A DNA stretch of 64,000 bases from Alitta virens. Taxonomy: Eukaryota > Annelida > Polychaeta > Phyllodocida > Nereididae. The position numbers and the translations under genes are program-made. Below, one piece after another: positions 10,615 to 22,890 of the stretch (the first letter of the stretch is position 1; each line of letters begins with the position of its first letter). The DNA is taken from assembly GCA_932294295.1 (NCBI GenBank), contig OW028580.1, positions 33,550,136 to 33,614,135 of the forward strand, in the 5' to 3' direction. Below the pieces are notes generated by a model. The model did no database searches. It saw only the letters and a list, made by a program, of their open reading frames with translations, and was not told the origin of the DNA.

Positions 10615-13600
10615 CTGGTGAGAAATAGAGGAAATACACATTAATGAAAATGTGATTTGAAATTTGATCAAGGTAATAATTATGTCTATTAAGCATCAGA
10701 CATCTTTGTTAGAGTGCCTTAGCACGAGTGTCATTGAGTGATTTGAAGAACAAGCAGCAATCTGTGCTTAAAGAAGGTCAATTATTACTTAGCGTCAAAT
10801 GAAGCATTCTTTAGGTGTATCTGACAATCATATATCACATTGCTTGGTTTTATTAAGTACAGGGACTTGTCACATTTGTCATCTTACGGTTGATATGGAT
10901 TCTTAACCGTCAATCGCTTCCTCCTCCAAAATAATTATTGTTCCAAGTGAATTCTGTCAGACTCTTTGTGCCTTTGGACTCAGCCTGACAACAATGATGT
11001 TGTAAATTATCAGCAGATTTCATGGAAAATTTAACTGCAGAACTTCATGTGAATCCAGATTTCTATTCACTAAGGTCGTCCCTCAGCCAATGATAGTCGT
11101 AGATTCACCTGCTTTTCTGGAGTTTCCTATGAAATCTGCTGTAATGGGAATCTAGGACTTCCATTGGCTGAGGGGGAGCCATAGCCAATAGGAATCCCGG
11201 GTTCACATGACCGTCTGGAGTTTAGTTTCTTATGAAATCTGCCTTAGCTTGATCCACAAGAGGGAATTTACATTAACCTTGTGAGATTGTTCAAGAATTA
11301 GATCTGGCACATTAAAGAAGTTTGAAACCTGTAGCAGTGTGGCACTAGTAGTAGTAGTGTTAGTGTTTAATGCCTCATCAGCACCTGAGTGGGCAATGTA
11401 AAGGCTCTCTAGGGTAAGATTGATCATCCATAGTTGGTAGTAGAAACCAGAAGCATGCAAAAAATCAATAAGTGTCTGCGTTGGATAGCTGGAGCAGCTT
11501 GTGCAATGTGCACTGTCCTGTTTTAGCCACTGGGGATAGAGGACTTCACCCCAAGTGTTTCCACCCTCGCCGCGTGGAGGCCCAGGACCTTCAAGGGCAG
11601 CAGTGTGGCACTGAAAAAACTCTAGAGAGGAAATAAATTGCACTTACAGCATGACCAGATTTCAAAATGTAGTAAAACTTCAGCTTGTCGTGAGCTTTGA
11701 CAAACATTTCAGGCACCTGTTCACCTGGAGCCATCAGTGGCTGCCTCTGCGTTCGGTAGAAAGTTGGAAATTTCTTCCATTTCAATTTATTCAACCAATC
11801 TTGAGCACCTAAAAGATTGCCAGAACATTGTTATGTTGCAGCTGGACTCATAGACTTGGAAACTTAACTTCAGAGGACATGTGAATCCAGGACTCCCATT
11901 GGCTAAGCGACTGCCTAACCAATAGGATTCCTAGGTTCACATGCTGTCTTCTGGAATTTGGTTTCTAAGTCTTTCGAAATAAGAAGATAAACACAAATTT
12001 GGTTTTTACAATCACATGAAAAGGAGTACATGTAAGTATAACTGCAATTCAATTGCATTAATAATAGTTAACTATTCATTTCCTTACCATTTGTTGGGCA
12101 CATCATATCCAGTTGACCTTGGTATATTATCACTTCAATGTTGCGATCCAGTAGCCAGTCAACTGAAGAACAATAATTTAAATGTTAACTTTATAAATGG
12201 CCTCATGAGGAAAGTGTCTTACCCCCCTCCCCATAGTCCCATACCTCCCCCCCCCCCCACTTCACAAGTATGTCACTGTTATTTTAAAACAAAGTATACT
12301 CTGGAATACAAGTTATGTTGTACGAAGTGTAGCCAGCCACTTGACAAAGTCTCCTGGTGATGAATACAACAATGGCGAATGAAAAGTTATAAGTATGCTT
12401 TTTACGGCCTGAGCTAGTAGTACTGGTCTTGGCTTTTGGCTACAGGTCTCAGCCACTATTAATATCTTTGGCCAGTAAAACTGCATATTGGACTCATCAC
12501 TGCCCACTATTAAATGTACATGATATTTTTCCAAGTTGATAAAAATAGCTTTTGTGTATTATTTACCACAATTAAATGATAAAATTAATAGTATTATGAT
12601 ATGCAACTGATAGTTTATACCAATGGTCAAGAAGTCAAAATGCTGAAATGTCTATGTACTGCTGCATTAGGCCATCTAGAAGCTGAATACAAACAATTAA
12701 CTTGGGATTGTTCTGTTTCTTATGCCAAATATTGTGTATAAATACCTCGGTAGACTTCAGAAGACAGAAAATCATTTTGTTGGGCAGCTTTGCTTGATCG
12801 AGCTGAAATAAAAAAAACTATATATCATCTATGGCAATGACACCAGCTCAACACTGGTTGGTAGTTCAGTCAGCTGGTGCATATTAATTTATTCATGGCA
12901 CCACCTATTTTGAATACGCCGAGTTGATCACACATACTAATGAGGCTGTTCATTGATTCTGTAACTACAGCACACCTCCAAGGTAAAATGGCAAACCTAA
13001 CTGGAATGACAGAGTCATGTAAGTATGATACATGACTCACAATAATGCTTTATACCATTGCAAGTACATGCAACTCACTTTGCCACGTAATATTGTCTGG
13101 AATGATGTGAAGTTTTTGTCGAATAATGCCATTCATCTGTTCTTGGATGATAGGCTTTCCAAAATATACCATAGTGTTGTATTGAAGCAGGTTGTAATGA
13201 TTCACGTTTACATTGGGAGAAATATTTAGAAGTGTCTGCCATTTTTGTCGACTGGTCTCACAGAGGGGTCCACATGTAGCAATGGCACTGACCAAGTCTT
13301 TTGTAGCTCTGTCGGCAACAGCAAATTCGTATTGGTCAATGATAGACTGAAATAAGTCAATTAAAGAGATTTGTGTAAGAGTGAAAACTTTCAGTATTTT
13401 CAAGGAAGGAAAACAAGTGCCTGAACTGTCAATGTTCCAGAGTCAAGTTCCTAAGTCATGCTCATGAGTCATCCACTCACAATGGCATCAAATGAATGTC
13501 CACTGGTCCACCTGTTTCTTGGACATATTTTTCAAACCCCCACTTGCTAGTTAATAGAATCAACTTAAAAAGTTTTGCTACTTATCTCATTGTAATTTCT

Positions 13601-16600
13601 GCTGATTCTCTGTGAACAAGTAACACAAATGGTCATAGTGATGACAAGAAGGCATAAAATCATCATGGGAATGACTTGAAACTTTAAGATAATTGGTGCA
13701 TAGAGGATTTTGTTTTTTTGTTAGAAAGTTGGGGGGTTGTTAGTAGTTTCTGTCAATTTTGTTTTGCTCTGAGTCTAATCTTTTTATGATAAAAATATGA
13801 CCAGAAAACTGATTGACATTTGCAATGGATCCAACAGTATCTTACTAACCATATGCAGCAGAAGAGGTGCCCAGTTGACAACTGAGTCAACTGGTGAAAT
13901 CAAAGCATTGCCCAAAGCAACCCCCTTGAAGTTGATGGCAATTTCATTGTCATCTATTGCCTGTAACAAAATGTTAAGTTTCTGAATAATAAAACGGTGT
14001 GTAACAATAACATTAAATTTTATTATTGCAGGTTTTAAATTTTTTTACCTTCTGCAGTTGATAGCCAAATGCGGTCGCCATCTTGCCACCATATGACTGG
14101 CCAAAGATATAAACTGATAAATTCTGCAAAAAAGGCAAAAATAAATAAATAAATCACTTGCAGGGTTACTTGAATGGCATAATTACCAGGAACAGTGACA
14201 GTGACAAAGGTACTCAAACCAATAACAGATACGTTCATTAGACTATATTAAACAAGCACATAGTATTTAAGCAAACGTATGATTTTAGGGCATTTATAGA
14301 TATGGAGTTGGCTTGGATTTAAAGATTTAGAATGAATGTATCTAGGTAGTGTATTGCTAGATTGACGTTTAATTATTTTGTTGACGATTCAATAAGTTCT
14401 TACATTCAGCTGAGGAAGATGTTTATTGACTGAATCCAACATATTGACCAAATCCAGCCCTATATCATCTCCGGTTTGGGCTGGGTGGGTGCCATTGTCC
14501 AAATAGCTGTATCCAGTGTCTATCGGGTTGTCCACGAATAACATATTTGCTTCTTTGATCTGAAGATGCATCGAGTTCACAAACCAAATACATACTGCGT
14601 TGAATGCATAAAACATCAAATATTCTGGTTTAGAAAAATATAATAATACGGGCTTACGAAAAAAAAAAGTGGCTTAAACAAATGTTAAAAAAAAGAACTA
14701 ATTTTTGTTCATTAAACAAAGACATTGGCTTAGGAAAGAGATGTAATAGAAACTTAAAATAGAAAATAATATTGGATCAGAAAAGAGAAGGAACAATGGT
14801 TTAGGCTTAGAGAAGGGAAAGTGATATTGAATTAGCCCAGAGAAGTCACATTGGTTTAGAAAAGATAAAGAAAAGTGATATTAAAAAAGGAATGTAATAT
14901 TGCATACAGAAAGGTTAAGTGATACTGAATTTGCACTGAGAAGTCACATTGGTTTAGGATAAGGAAAAGTGATATTGGATTAGAATGATGGGCCATCTTG
15001 GTGTAGAGAAAGAGAAATACTATTAGTTAAATGATAAAATGTTGGCTTTTAAGCAGAGAAGTAATATTAGCTTAGAAAAGGAAAGTAATAATGGTTCAGA
15101 AGAAAAGCATAGCCTACCCAGGTGTGATTTCGTGGCTTCAGTTCCTCATCCAGGGGCCCCAGGAGAGCCAAGTTACCCACCCCGGATGAGGAAAGTCCAG
15201 GGCCACCCTAAGTAGTTAAGTCATTAAACAATCATAAACTTGTAAAGAAAGAATTGTTATTCTTGCACCTAACATGTTCATTAGAGTTTGCTTGTGCACT
15301 GGTATAAAATGTTGTTGCACTTAATCCTATTGAAAGGGATATTTACATCTCAGTTTGTATATATGTCACTTAATTTTGTCTTCCCCTTATTAATCTATTT
15401 ATTCATATATTTTTACTTAATATAAAAATGAAGACTCACCTGCAGCCATATAATGATAGGTCTTGTGTTGTGTCCACCAGGGTGGGTGGAGTAATAGAGC
15501 CACCAGAACATGTGCGCCCCCTTCCGGACTTCACTGTAACCCCAGATCTCTTTGCCATCTTCAGAAGATTTGGACACTTCGACACGTCCCTGTAATGCTA
15601 ATTGAATCAAAAAAAGAAGTTAAAATAATTTCCGTCACTATCTGGCATACTCTTTGTCTAGTTGCTTAGGTGATGATGTGGTCCTCTGAAGGTTCTGGGT
15701 TTGTTTACCTTGATTATCCCAGGCATACATTAGCTTGAATTTAAATTTGAGGTGCCATGAATCCTGTAATATATATAGGACAAGTATAATGTCAAACGTT
15801 TCGTTTTTCTTAAGCTCTCATTCTTATTACCGTCAATGGTTGAGGCATCTGCTGAAGGTCTTGGGTTTGATCTACAGCCTGGACACTCTTCATGACGAAT
15901 GTCAGAACTGGTACATTAATTAGTGTATAAGGCAAAACAATGAAAATGTAATAAAATAAAGAGATTAAATTCTAAGAAGTGTCATATATGAAGAAAACCA
16001 TTTTTGCATACAGGCAGCTGCGTAGCCTAATGATTAAAGCATCATAGCCTGATCTGCGGAGGGTCCCGGGTCTAATCCCCGACCTAGGTACTCTTCATGA
16101 GCTGCATCCCAGCTGGATGTTGACCGAATGACATGTTAAATTGGAGGTGCCTTGTACTTGGTCTCCAAGCCTTATTATCCCATCATTACATTTGCCTGCA
16201 GCTGGTCATATAAGCTGACTAAGCTTCAGACCCAGTAAGATTGAGACATAATTTCAAAGAGTGTTGATACAATGCTCATTCCAAAAGCTATTCCACCATA
16301 AAACCTAATGTTCAGCAATCTTGATCATATGGATTTATGGATTTTTCCATATTACCTTATATAATTAAATATTATTTTGTGTACCTCTATCTAAAAATGT
16401 TACACGTCAACCCCAATTTTTTGCACTGAGTGTGAACCATACATCTAAAATTCAAGATATCATAACTATGGTATTACTTTTATCCCTGGGCCAATCATGC
16501 CGAATGGAATGCAAAGTAGCAGTATAGTAACATGGAAGACTCCACAACTACTTTGGCACTCACTGACTTACAGTGCGATGACGAACAAATTGTCAAGCAT

Positions 16601-18609
16601 ACTTCTCAGATGGATGCACTCCTTTATGTGAATTAGACAACAACATGTCAAAATAGGTCAGGTAAATCCAGCAGGACGGCAACAAACAATGAAGTGCCAC
16701 AAGGCACCAAACTTTGTACAGTGAGCTTTAGTCAGCAGTAAGTAACAGGACCTGGTAAAGTTCAACTAAACCGAAATTGGCACAAAGAAAACAAAAAATA
16801 AGGTTTATTTCCTTTACAAAAACAAAAACCACCAATACAACCAAGCATCATCATTAATGACAACTTCATATATGTATATTGAGAAAATAAACATTAGAAA
16901 ACTAATGGAGTTCAATTACAAATCACCTCCAATGGAACCATTGTGCCAACAGTGTATTTATTCACCAAGGCATTCAAATTCTTCTTTCTATATCGCCTCA
17001 AACATGCTGGTATCACCAGCCATGATCGATGGACCCGGTCTTGGAATATATAATTATGCATGCCAACAAGGGCACCCATGTCTCCGCAATCACAAATGGA
17101 AACTATACAGAAACCTGTCCTCATAGTTATCTATCCAGACAATGACATTAAATGTACAGGCGATTGTTTGTAGACAAGCAGAATAAGGAACAGAAAGTAA
17201 TGTAGATGTATACAGGTTTAGAGTCTTCATTTACTTGACATACGTACTATGCCAACTGTACAAGTACACCCTTGGCAGGACTGTTCAAGCAGTTTTGAGG
17301 CAAGCACTTTAACCGCTAGGCCACTGCAAAAATTACATTTAAAACCAGAGCAGCACCGGATTCAAAGCAACAACAGATTTAGGAATAACAGAAAACACAA
17401 AATTTTGAACCAATAAATGCAACACCTCTACGAATCAATCAATTGCTTGACGATTTGATAGGCTGAACTCAAGACAATGCCATGTGAATCAAGGACCCTG
17501 ATTGGCTGAAGGGCTGCCATGCATAGGAGCACTGGATTCATCCTCTGGAGTTTAACTTTCAAGACAATGAAATCTGTAAACCACTTCCCCGTTGACTTTT
17601 TGAACCTTTGCCTATTAAAGCTCAATTAATTATCTCTTTGTGTTAGCTGTATTGCTTAGCTGCTTATCTTTAGGAGTTCACAAGTGCCACAATTGTTTAG
17701 AAATCAGACTGTGAACCCACCACACTGCAGTTGCCAACATATTTTGCCACTAGGCCATAGTACAGTGTATATGATACGGATGTTGTCTCAGTCTTCCCTA
17801 ATGCACTATTAGATAAAATAAAATTGGCTAGTATGTGAAAACTATGAAATATGATATATAAAGGCACTTGTGTGTGTCCTTGACAAACAACAATAAATAC
17901 TTTATATGATAAGCTGGCACTTTTGCAATAATCTACACACACATTGCTGCAGGAATATGAATATAAAAAATCAAATCATTTGACAATATACTTTAAAAAT
18001 TTTCTCTTCAATTTGACGTTGTTTGCAAACTACATACATTAATGGCACTTATATCTCTACGTGACCTATTAGCAATCATTAACTGATCATTCTGGCCCAA
18101 AATAGGTCACTAGGGTGCTGGTCTACTATGCAAAAATTTTTAAATATTATTATAATTATACTATTTTGGATATTTAAATAGGTTTGTACCAGCAAGTACT
18201 ACTGTATTTCAATGATTTATTGCACCTTATCACTTTTGATTGAAAAAAGAAACATTACAAATTTCCATTCATGCAATGCAATTTCTGAACCTCTATGAAT
18301 CTGTCTTTCTTATTTAATTCTTTACTGCTTATCTTTTAAATGAGCTATGATGCTAGCAATAGATTATAGATGTAGTAGACAACAGTTTTTCTGTCATAAA
18401 GAATATATGCACAAGAAACTTGTTAAATATATGTTAAATACCTGTGTATTTCAGGAGCAACAACAGACCTTTTATGTTCAGCGTCAATTAACCAATGTAA
18501 AGCACCTACCTCCACTGACGACTGCTCTCCTCAGTTGGAGAACACAAAAGAGAGATAAGAGCAAGACACGTGCTAGCCTCGTTATCGTCCCAACAAAAGG
18601 ATGTAGCAT
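10447..18609 (-). CDS. SCPEP1: Serine carboxypeptidase, SCPEP1-like (peptidase family S10), 11 exons
   Basis: Secreted or lysosomal serine carboxypeptidase of the retinoid-inducible (SCPEP1) branch of family S10, which trims C-terminal residues from peptides. Coding exons in order: 18609-18510, 15597-15440, 15207-15118, 14559-14404, 14123-14049, 13960-13850, 13346-13079, 12802-12746, 12162-12088, 11808-11648, 10614-10447. All introns are GT-AG and all phases join, giving 472 residues plus stop (human SCPEP1 is about 450). Recognisable segments: signal peptide (exon 1), WGYSEVRKGAHMFWWLYYST (exon 2), the oxyanion GGPG (exon 3), FVDNPIDTGYSY (exon 4), nucleophile motif GQSYGGKM (exon 5), GVALGNALISPVDSV (exon 6), GQLD with the catalytic Asp (exon 9) and SGH with the catalytic His (exon 10). 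No frameshift or stop is seen, so the gene looks functional. Exon 8 is the least conserved part and exon 1 rests on phase and signal-peptide logic. Confidence 0.9.
11020..11245. mobile_element. Fold-back MITE, 'agacttggaaac' family, composite copy
   Basis: Lies in the last intron of the carboxypeptidase gene. It contains 'cagatttcat' near the left end and 'atgaaatctg' near the right, with paired 'cacatg...ggattc' segments around 'cattggctgag', as in the other members. It is longer than the 121-bp copies and seems to be two halves or a nested pair. Confidence 0.6.
11852..11972. mobile_element. Fold-back MITE, 'agacttggaaac' family, 121 bp
   Basis: The left end 'agacttggaaac' pairs with the right end 'gtttctaagtct'. 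Inside, 'cacatg' followed by a CAT-GGCT segment also pairs across the centre, so almost the whole element can form one hairpin. It lies in the intron between exons 10 and 9 of the carboxypeptidase gene. Confidence 0.8.
14660..15112. repeat. Purine-rich degenerate minisatellite in intron 3
   Basis: Imperfect units around 'agagaagtgatattggtttag' repeat about ten times. It fills most of the intron between exons 4 and 3 of the carboxypeptidase gene and ends a few bases from the exon 3 donor. Confidence 0.7.
16013..16255 (+). mobile_element. tRNA-derived SINE, family B, copy 1
   Basis: It starts with a tRNA-like head (A-box-like 'tagcctaatgattaaagc', B-box-like 'gggtctaatcccc'). A body containing 'ggtgccttgtacttgg' follows, then a tail 'gctgactaagcttcagacc' and 'gattgagaca'. 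The tail matches the family members at 21712-21935 and 25645-25915. It lies in intron 1 of the carboxypeptidase gene. Confidence 0.75.
16256..17454. other. Intron 1 sequence without recognised elements
   Basis: Part of the 2.9 kb first intron of the carboxypeptidase gene. No alternative exon or repeat could be supported. Confidence 0.4.
17455..17570. mobile_element. Fold-back MITE, 'agacttggaaac' family, degenerate copy
   Basis: It shares the 'catgtgaatcaaggac-tgattggctga' core and the paired 'ggattca-cctctggagttta' right half with the better copies. The ends are eroded. It lies in intron 1 of the carboxypeptidase gene. Confidence 0.6.
17571..18337. other. Intron 1 sequence up to the inverted-repeat arm
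   Basis: AT-rich sequence with nothing recognised. The large inverted duplication begins at its right edge. Confidence 0.35.
18510..18609 (-). CDS. SCPEP1: Exon 1 of the SCPEP1-like gene (signal peptide)
   Basis: The ATG at 18609 opens a frame with a basic N-terminus and a hydrophobic core (ARVLLLSLFCVL), typical of a signal peptide. It ends in a good donor (G|GTAGGT) in phase 1, which matches the phase-1 acceptor of exon 2 at 15597 (ATTAG|CA). The intervening intron is 2.9 kb and carries a SINE and a fold-back MITE. The exon lies inside the left arm of the large inverted duplication, and the duplicate arm lacks it. It was assigned without transcript evidence. Confidence 0.68.
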
Positions 18610-18814
18610 TGTTTCTATTGTTCTGGGCTTTTAGTAGCCTCCAGTTAGAACAGTTCCATTGTCATGGCTGTAATTCTTATCAAAGACTTGGGTAGATATC
18701 ACTTTGCTGAGCTAGCTCAGAGCAGCAACAGAATTTGGGCCAGGTCCACTCAGAACACTATGGCCTAATAGAGTTAACAGGGATGGAGAGCAAAGAGCCC
18801 CTGGCCCACTTGTG

Positions 18815-19145
18815 TAATGCATGCTATGCTGGCAACGCTAGGCTGGTACCTCATGTAATGCCTGTTACCTCTTTGAATCAATGCCTGTATATATTTCTAA
18901 TGTTTGCCAACTCCTTTGCCACCTGCTATTGATCTGACTATATTCATTGCCATGTGTAATGCCTGCTACATACTGTAATGATTTGTGTAATGCCTGCAAC
19001 CTCCTGTAATGCATGCTACCGCTTTGAATTACCACCTACTATAATTGATCTGCTACCCTTGAATGATAGTACATATGTATGTCAGCTACTAACATTTTGT
19101 AACGCCTCTAATTTCATGTAATACCTGCAACTTTGTCTATGTACC
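18815..19145. repeat. Degenerate minisatellite, 'gtaatgcctgctacctc' units
   Basis: About a dozen imperfect copies of an 18-bp-scale unit mixed with spacer. The mirrored array lies at 28040-28520 in the right arm, so the array existed before the inverted duplication. Confidence 0.7.
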
Positions 19146-19317
19146 TCATTTAAGGCTCATCGGTTGGATGTTAGCCCAGCACTGCCATGCGGCATGTCAG
19201 ATCAACGTTGGGCCAACATTGGGCTGACCTGGCTTTCTATCTTTGAAGAGATTTTATTTGCAATGCTACATCATGCATTGTCTCATGCATATATATGTAT
19301 AGCACATGCTGCATGTA

Positions 19318-20953
19318 CACTCTAAGAAAAAAAGGTTCTTAAAGGTTCAATATGGAACCTGACGGTTCTATAGTACATGTAAAGGTTCTGAATGGTTTTT
19401 AAAGGTTCAATATAAGAACCATACGGTTCAATCACACACCAAAGGTTCAAAACTTGACAAAAGGGTTCAATGCCAAGTACATTAGTTACCAATACTAAAA
19501 TGATTGTTAAGGGCAGTCACTTAATTGATTAGAACAACAAATAAAGCCAGACATTGCAGCCTCAATGAGCATTACATCAGACAGTTTAACTCATCAACAA
19601 GCACTTGGATTTGGGTTCCTGGTGAGTAATAAATATTTTATTTGTCAAATGCTTCATGGAAATTAATATTTAAATAATTTTGTTTAATCAAGACATAAAA
19701 ATATGTTGTTATATTGTTAAGTTGTATTGTTTTTGCAGATATTTGAGAGGGAAAATAGCCAAATGACTATAGAAACATTCAGGATTTAATGAAGAGGACT
19801 GTACTACACTGTAGCATTGAGAAAACAGAGACAGTGAACTGCTCAAGAAATATCACGTGCAGCAAATGTATTGCTTGTCATGGTAAGTATTCATTACAAA
19901 AAATATAAAATTGCTATATTTTACTATCATTAATCAATGTCATGTTGAATACTACTTTTGCATATATAGCAGATTGCAAAAGTATTCATGTCTCTAGATT
20001 TTGCAGGCAGATATGTCAGCTATAAATCTACAATGTATATAGGACAAAAGTGGCACTTGCAATCAGCACAATATTTTTGGAGGTGATAATTTACCACATA
20101 TTGTACATTTTCAAGCCACTTTGCAACTGTTATGTATTGTTTCGTATGAAATTGCGAATATTTTTATAATTTTGCCTTTTTTATTTTTTCATTTCTTTTT
20201 ATTTAGACTCTTCATGAAATGAAGCCACAACTGCATCTTTGCAAAGAGACTGGAAAATGTGCAATTCAGCTTGCCAGGGTACATTGAGGAGAAAAGGAAA
20301 GGTGAAAAAAACTCTGTATAGTATTTTAAAAATTCTCTCTTGAAAAATAATTGCTGTTCATTGGATACCAAAAATACACCATGTGCTATGTCGAATTTTG
20401 CATCATTATTGTTTGTGGTATGGTTAACTTGGTAAACTTGTTCATTGTGTGTGTAGTGTGATTTTATCCCTAGGTTGTGTGGAGCTCAGTCCAACATACC
20501 AAAACTATGTTTGTTCATGAAAGAAAATAAATGTATAAATCAAAATTTATTTTGTTGTGCTGTATATTTATTAATATCTAAAAGAACCTTTATTGAACCA
20601 ATATATGAACCTTTACTTGAACCTTGTTAGGTTCCAAATAGAACCACAGGGTTCTAAATTGAACCCTACACAGAACCAGAAATGCACCTGTAAAGGTTCT
20701 TTGAAGAACTGTTGAACAATCCAAGGGTTCTTTACAGAACCATTTGATGGGTTTGTTCATGAACCTTTGGGTTCCATACAGAACTTTTGTTCAAGAACCA
20801 TTGGGTTCCATCAAGAACCTTAATATGGAACCTTCAGTGGTTCTTTTAAAGAACCTTTAGGGAGGTTCTAAAAAGAACTAATAAAGGTTCAATATCTATA
20901 CCGGGCTTTTGAACCTTTAAAGGTTCCATATAGCACTTATAGTTTTTAGAGTG
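19318..20953. mobile_element. TA-flanked inverted-repeat DNA element with 'aaaggttc' subterminal arrays
   Basis: The element opens 'cactctaagaaaaaaaggtt' and closes with the complementary 'ttttagagtg', flanked by TA at 19316-19317 and 20954-20955. The right arm of the inverted duplication keeps the uninterrupted site ('catgtaggcat' in complement), which fixes the ends and a TA target duplication. Both subterminal regions hold many copies of 'aaaggttc/gaaccttt' in mixed orientation. The middle (about 19490-20560) lacks these repeats and has splice-like signals: a donor 'cctg|gtgagt', an acceptor 'tttgcag|atattt', a donor 'catg|gtaagt' and an acceptor 'atttag|actc'. No transposase was seen, so it is non-autonomous. 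TA duplication fits Tc1/mariner-like or related movement. Confidence 0.83.
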
Positions 20954-20987
20954 TAGGCATACTAAATTTACTGAAAATTTCATAGAT

Positions 20988-21070
20988 AGACTTGGAAACT
21001 AAACTCCTGAGGACATCATGTGAATCCAGAAGACCCATTCAATAAGGAATGTAGGTTGTGTGTATATGAA
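20988..21070. mobile_element. Partial fold-back MITE in left arm
   Basis: It begins 'agacttggaaactaaactcc', continues to the 'cacatg-like' core and then diverges. The mirrored copy is at about 27775-27850 in the right arm, so it was duplicated with the arms. Confidence 0.65.
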
Positions 21071-21711
21071 CTTCATACTGTCAGCCTCATAGAAAAAAAA
21101 GACCATTCCCAAACCTCAATCCATTGCAGTATGGAATAACAACAGAAAAACTGGTAAATAGGTTGTTTAATTTGCCATGATATATATGCCTAATATAGTA
21201 TAATTATGCCGAGGTTGAAGTTGCAACATTCTTGGCATACAAAACTGAAATTTAAAATGTGCATTTAAGGAAATTTACATTTAAATACAAAACATACTGT
21301 TGGCCTACAAGCACAAATTTTAGACAAAGGTTTTTTCCCCTCAGCAAAATATTAGATATGCTGTGTCATTTATGGTTACAGCTACAAGGCCTGGATTATA
21401 ATTATTTTAGAAAGTACAAGGGTTGTGCTATATATCATGAAATATATTTTGGGCTAATCATAAGCCTATGGATTACTAGCCAAAGCCTGAGTGCCAAAGG
21501 TGTACAACTCATATCAATAGTATAAGAATGAAACAATGAAATAAATCCGCTTGAGCGACTATTATGATAAGACCAACATAGCTTTTATCAGCTTTTACTA
21601 CTCATGTATCATTCTTAACTAGGGTATTTCTGATTACCCTGACAATAACATGAAGTTATTCTGTCATAAGTCAAAATCTGACCTTTATCTGCTGCATGAG
21701 AAAATCAGTCC

Positions 21712-21935
21712 TGTGTCTCAATGCTACTGGTCTGAAGCTTAGCCAAACTGACCAGTTCCAGGCGGACAAATGATGAGATACCATTGGTTGGAGTCCATGC
21801 CTTGCTGCACATCTACCTCATGGGTGGGGTCTTTTAATTGCCTCAGGACAGACACCAAGTACGATACACAACTAATTTCACAAGACATCAAGTGCCTGAT
21901 CAAACCCCCATACTGTTTGAAGAGATGACCAGTGT
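21712..21935 (-). mobile_element. tRNA-derived SINE, family B, copy 2
   Basis: Reverse-strand member: the tail complement 'ggtctgaagcttagcc' is at its left edge and the body complement 'ttttaattgcctc' and 'caaacccccatac' follow. It mirrors the copy at 25645-25915 and was probably copied with the arms. The tRNA-like head is poorly kept. Confidence 0.65.
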
Positions 21936-22349
21936 GGTTTTGATAATGAAGTGGACATAATAGTGAGCGCTCGAGTGTGATAACCGAATCAGCCTCCCAA
22001 GGGCAATAACTCACTAATACTATAAGAGTAGACAACTTAAAACACATTTAAACAGAAACTTGTTTGTCATTATGTGGTTGATTTTAAACAGAATAGATAT
22101 TGTCTGCAATGCTTATTTTTCACATTATTATTAAATGGTCAGGTATGTAGATCAATTTCTATTTCAAAATCATGGGAATAAAAATCTCACTTTAATAATC
22201 AAATTCTTGCTGTTAAGAAAATTTGAACAGATATAAAACCTGCCCATTTTATGCAAATTTGAGTGGTCATAATGACAGATTTAATAGTAATTTATATTCA
22301 ATGGTCAAAGTTTTTTCCAAATTTAGTGACTAAATGATGAGGTGTGATA

Positions 22350-22890
22350 AGCCTCAGGCAGTCTTAATAGTGATGTGGTTTTAATCATGAGCTTAATCAT
22401 GAGCTGGTCTTGATGATGAGTTGTCTTTATTGTGACATTGTCTCATATATTGCGGTTTTCTTATATTTTGATACTGAAGTGGTTTTAATATTAAAGTGTC
22501 TCACTAGTAGAGTGAGGTGGTCTAAAAAGTGAGGTGGTCTTGATTGTGAGGTGGTCTTGTATAAGGTATTCTTGATAGTGATGTGGTTTTAATAATGAAG
22601 TAGTCGTAATAGTGAGTGGTCTAAATAGTGAGGTGTTCTTAATTTTGTGTTGGTCTTATATTGAGATGTTTGTATGGTAGTGAAGTGGTCTAAATGGTGA
22701 GATGATCATATATTGAGGTCTTAATTGTGAAATGTCCTCATATAGAGGTGTTCTTACGGTAGTGATGCAGTTTTATAATGAAGTGGTCTTAATAGTGAGG
22801 TGTCTAAATAGTGAGTTGGGCATTATTGTGAGGTGGTCTTATATTGAGGTGTTCTTATATGTAATAGTAAGGCAGTTTTAATAGTGTTAA
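22350..22890. repeat. Minisatellite of 'gtgaggtggtcttaata' units
   Basis: More than 20 imperfect units with variants 'gaagtggtcttaatagtgag' and 'gaggtgttcttat'. It lies in the spacer between the inverted arms. A few units of the same kind are at 455-545. Confidence 0.85.

Larger units (their letters stand above)
18338..21945. repeat. Large inverted duplication, left arm
   Basis: Anchors found in reverse complement in 25680-28720, in mirrored order: 'agcaatagattatagatg' (18355), 'acaagaaacttgttaaata' (18412), 'caacaacagacct' (18459), a minisatellite built on 'gtaatgcctgctac' (18815-19145), 'ggatgttagcccagcactgcc' region (19165), 'catgctgcatgta' (19304), 'ggcatactaaatttactg' (20956), a MITE fragment (20988-21070), 'gttgcaacattcttggcat' region (21220) and a family B SINE (21712-21935). 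Relative to the right arm it has gained 19318-20953 and also holds about 320 bp containing carboxypeptidase exon 1 (18504-18820). Confidence 0.85.

Noticed and set aside
11230..11643. 137-codon open frame on the minus strand
   Set aside because: It lies mostly in the last intron of the carboxypeptidase gene, crosses a MITE and shows no domain-like pattern. The flanking exons join in phase without it.
16912..17124. Possible extra exon in intron 1 of the carboxypeptidase gene
   Set aside because: No family similarity, and exon 1 already joins exon 2 in phase without it.
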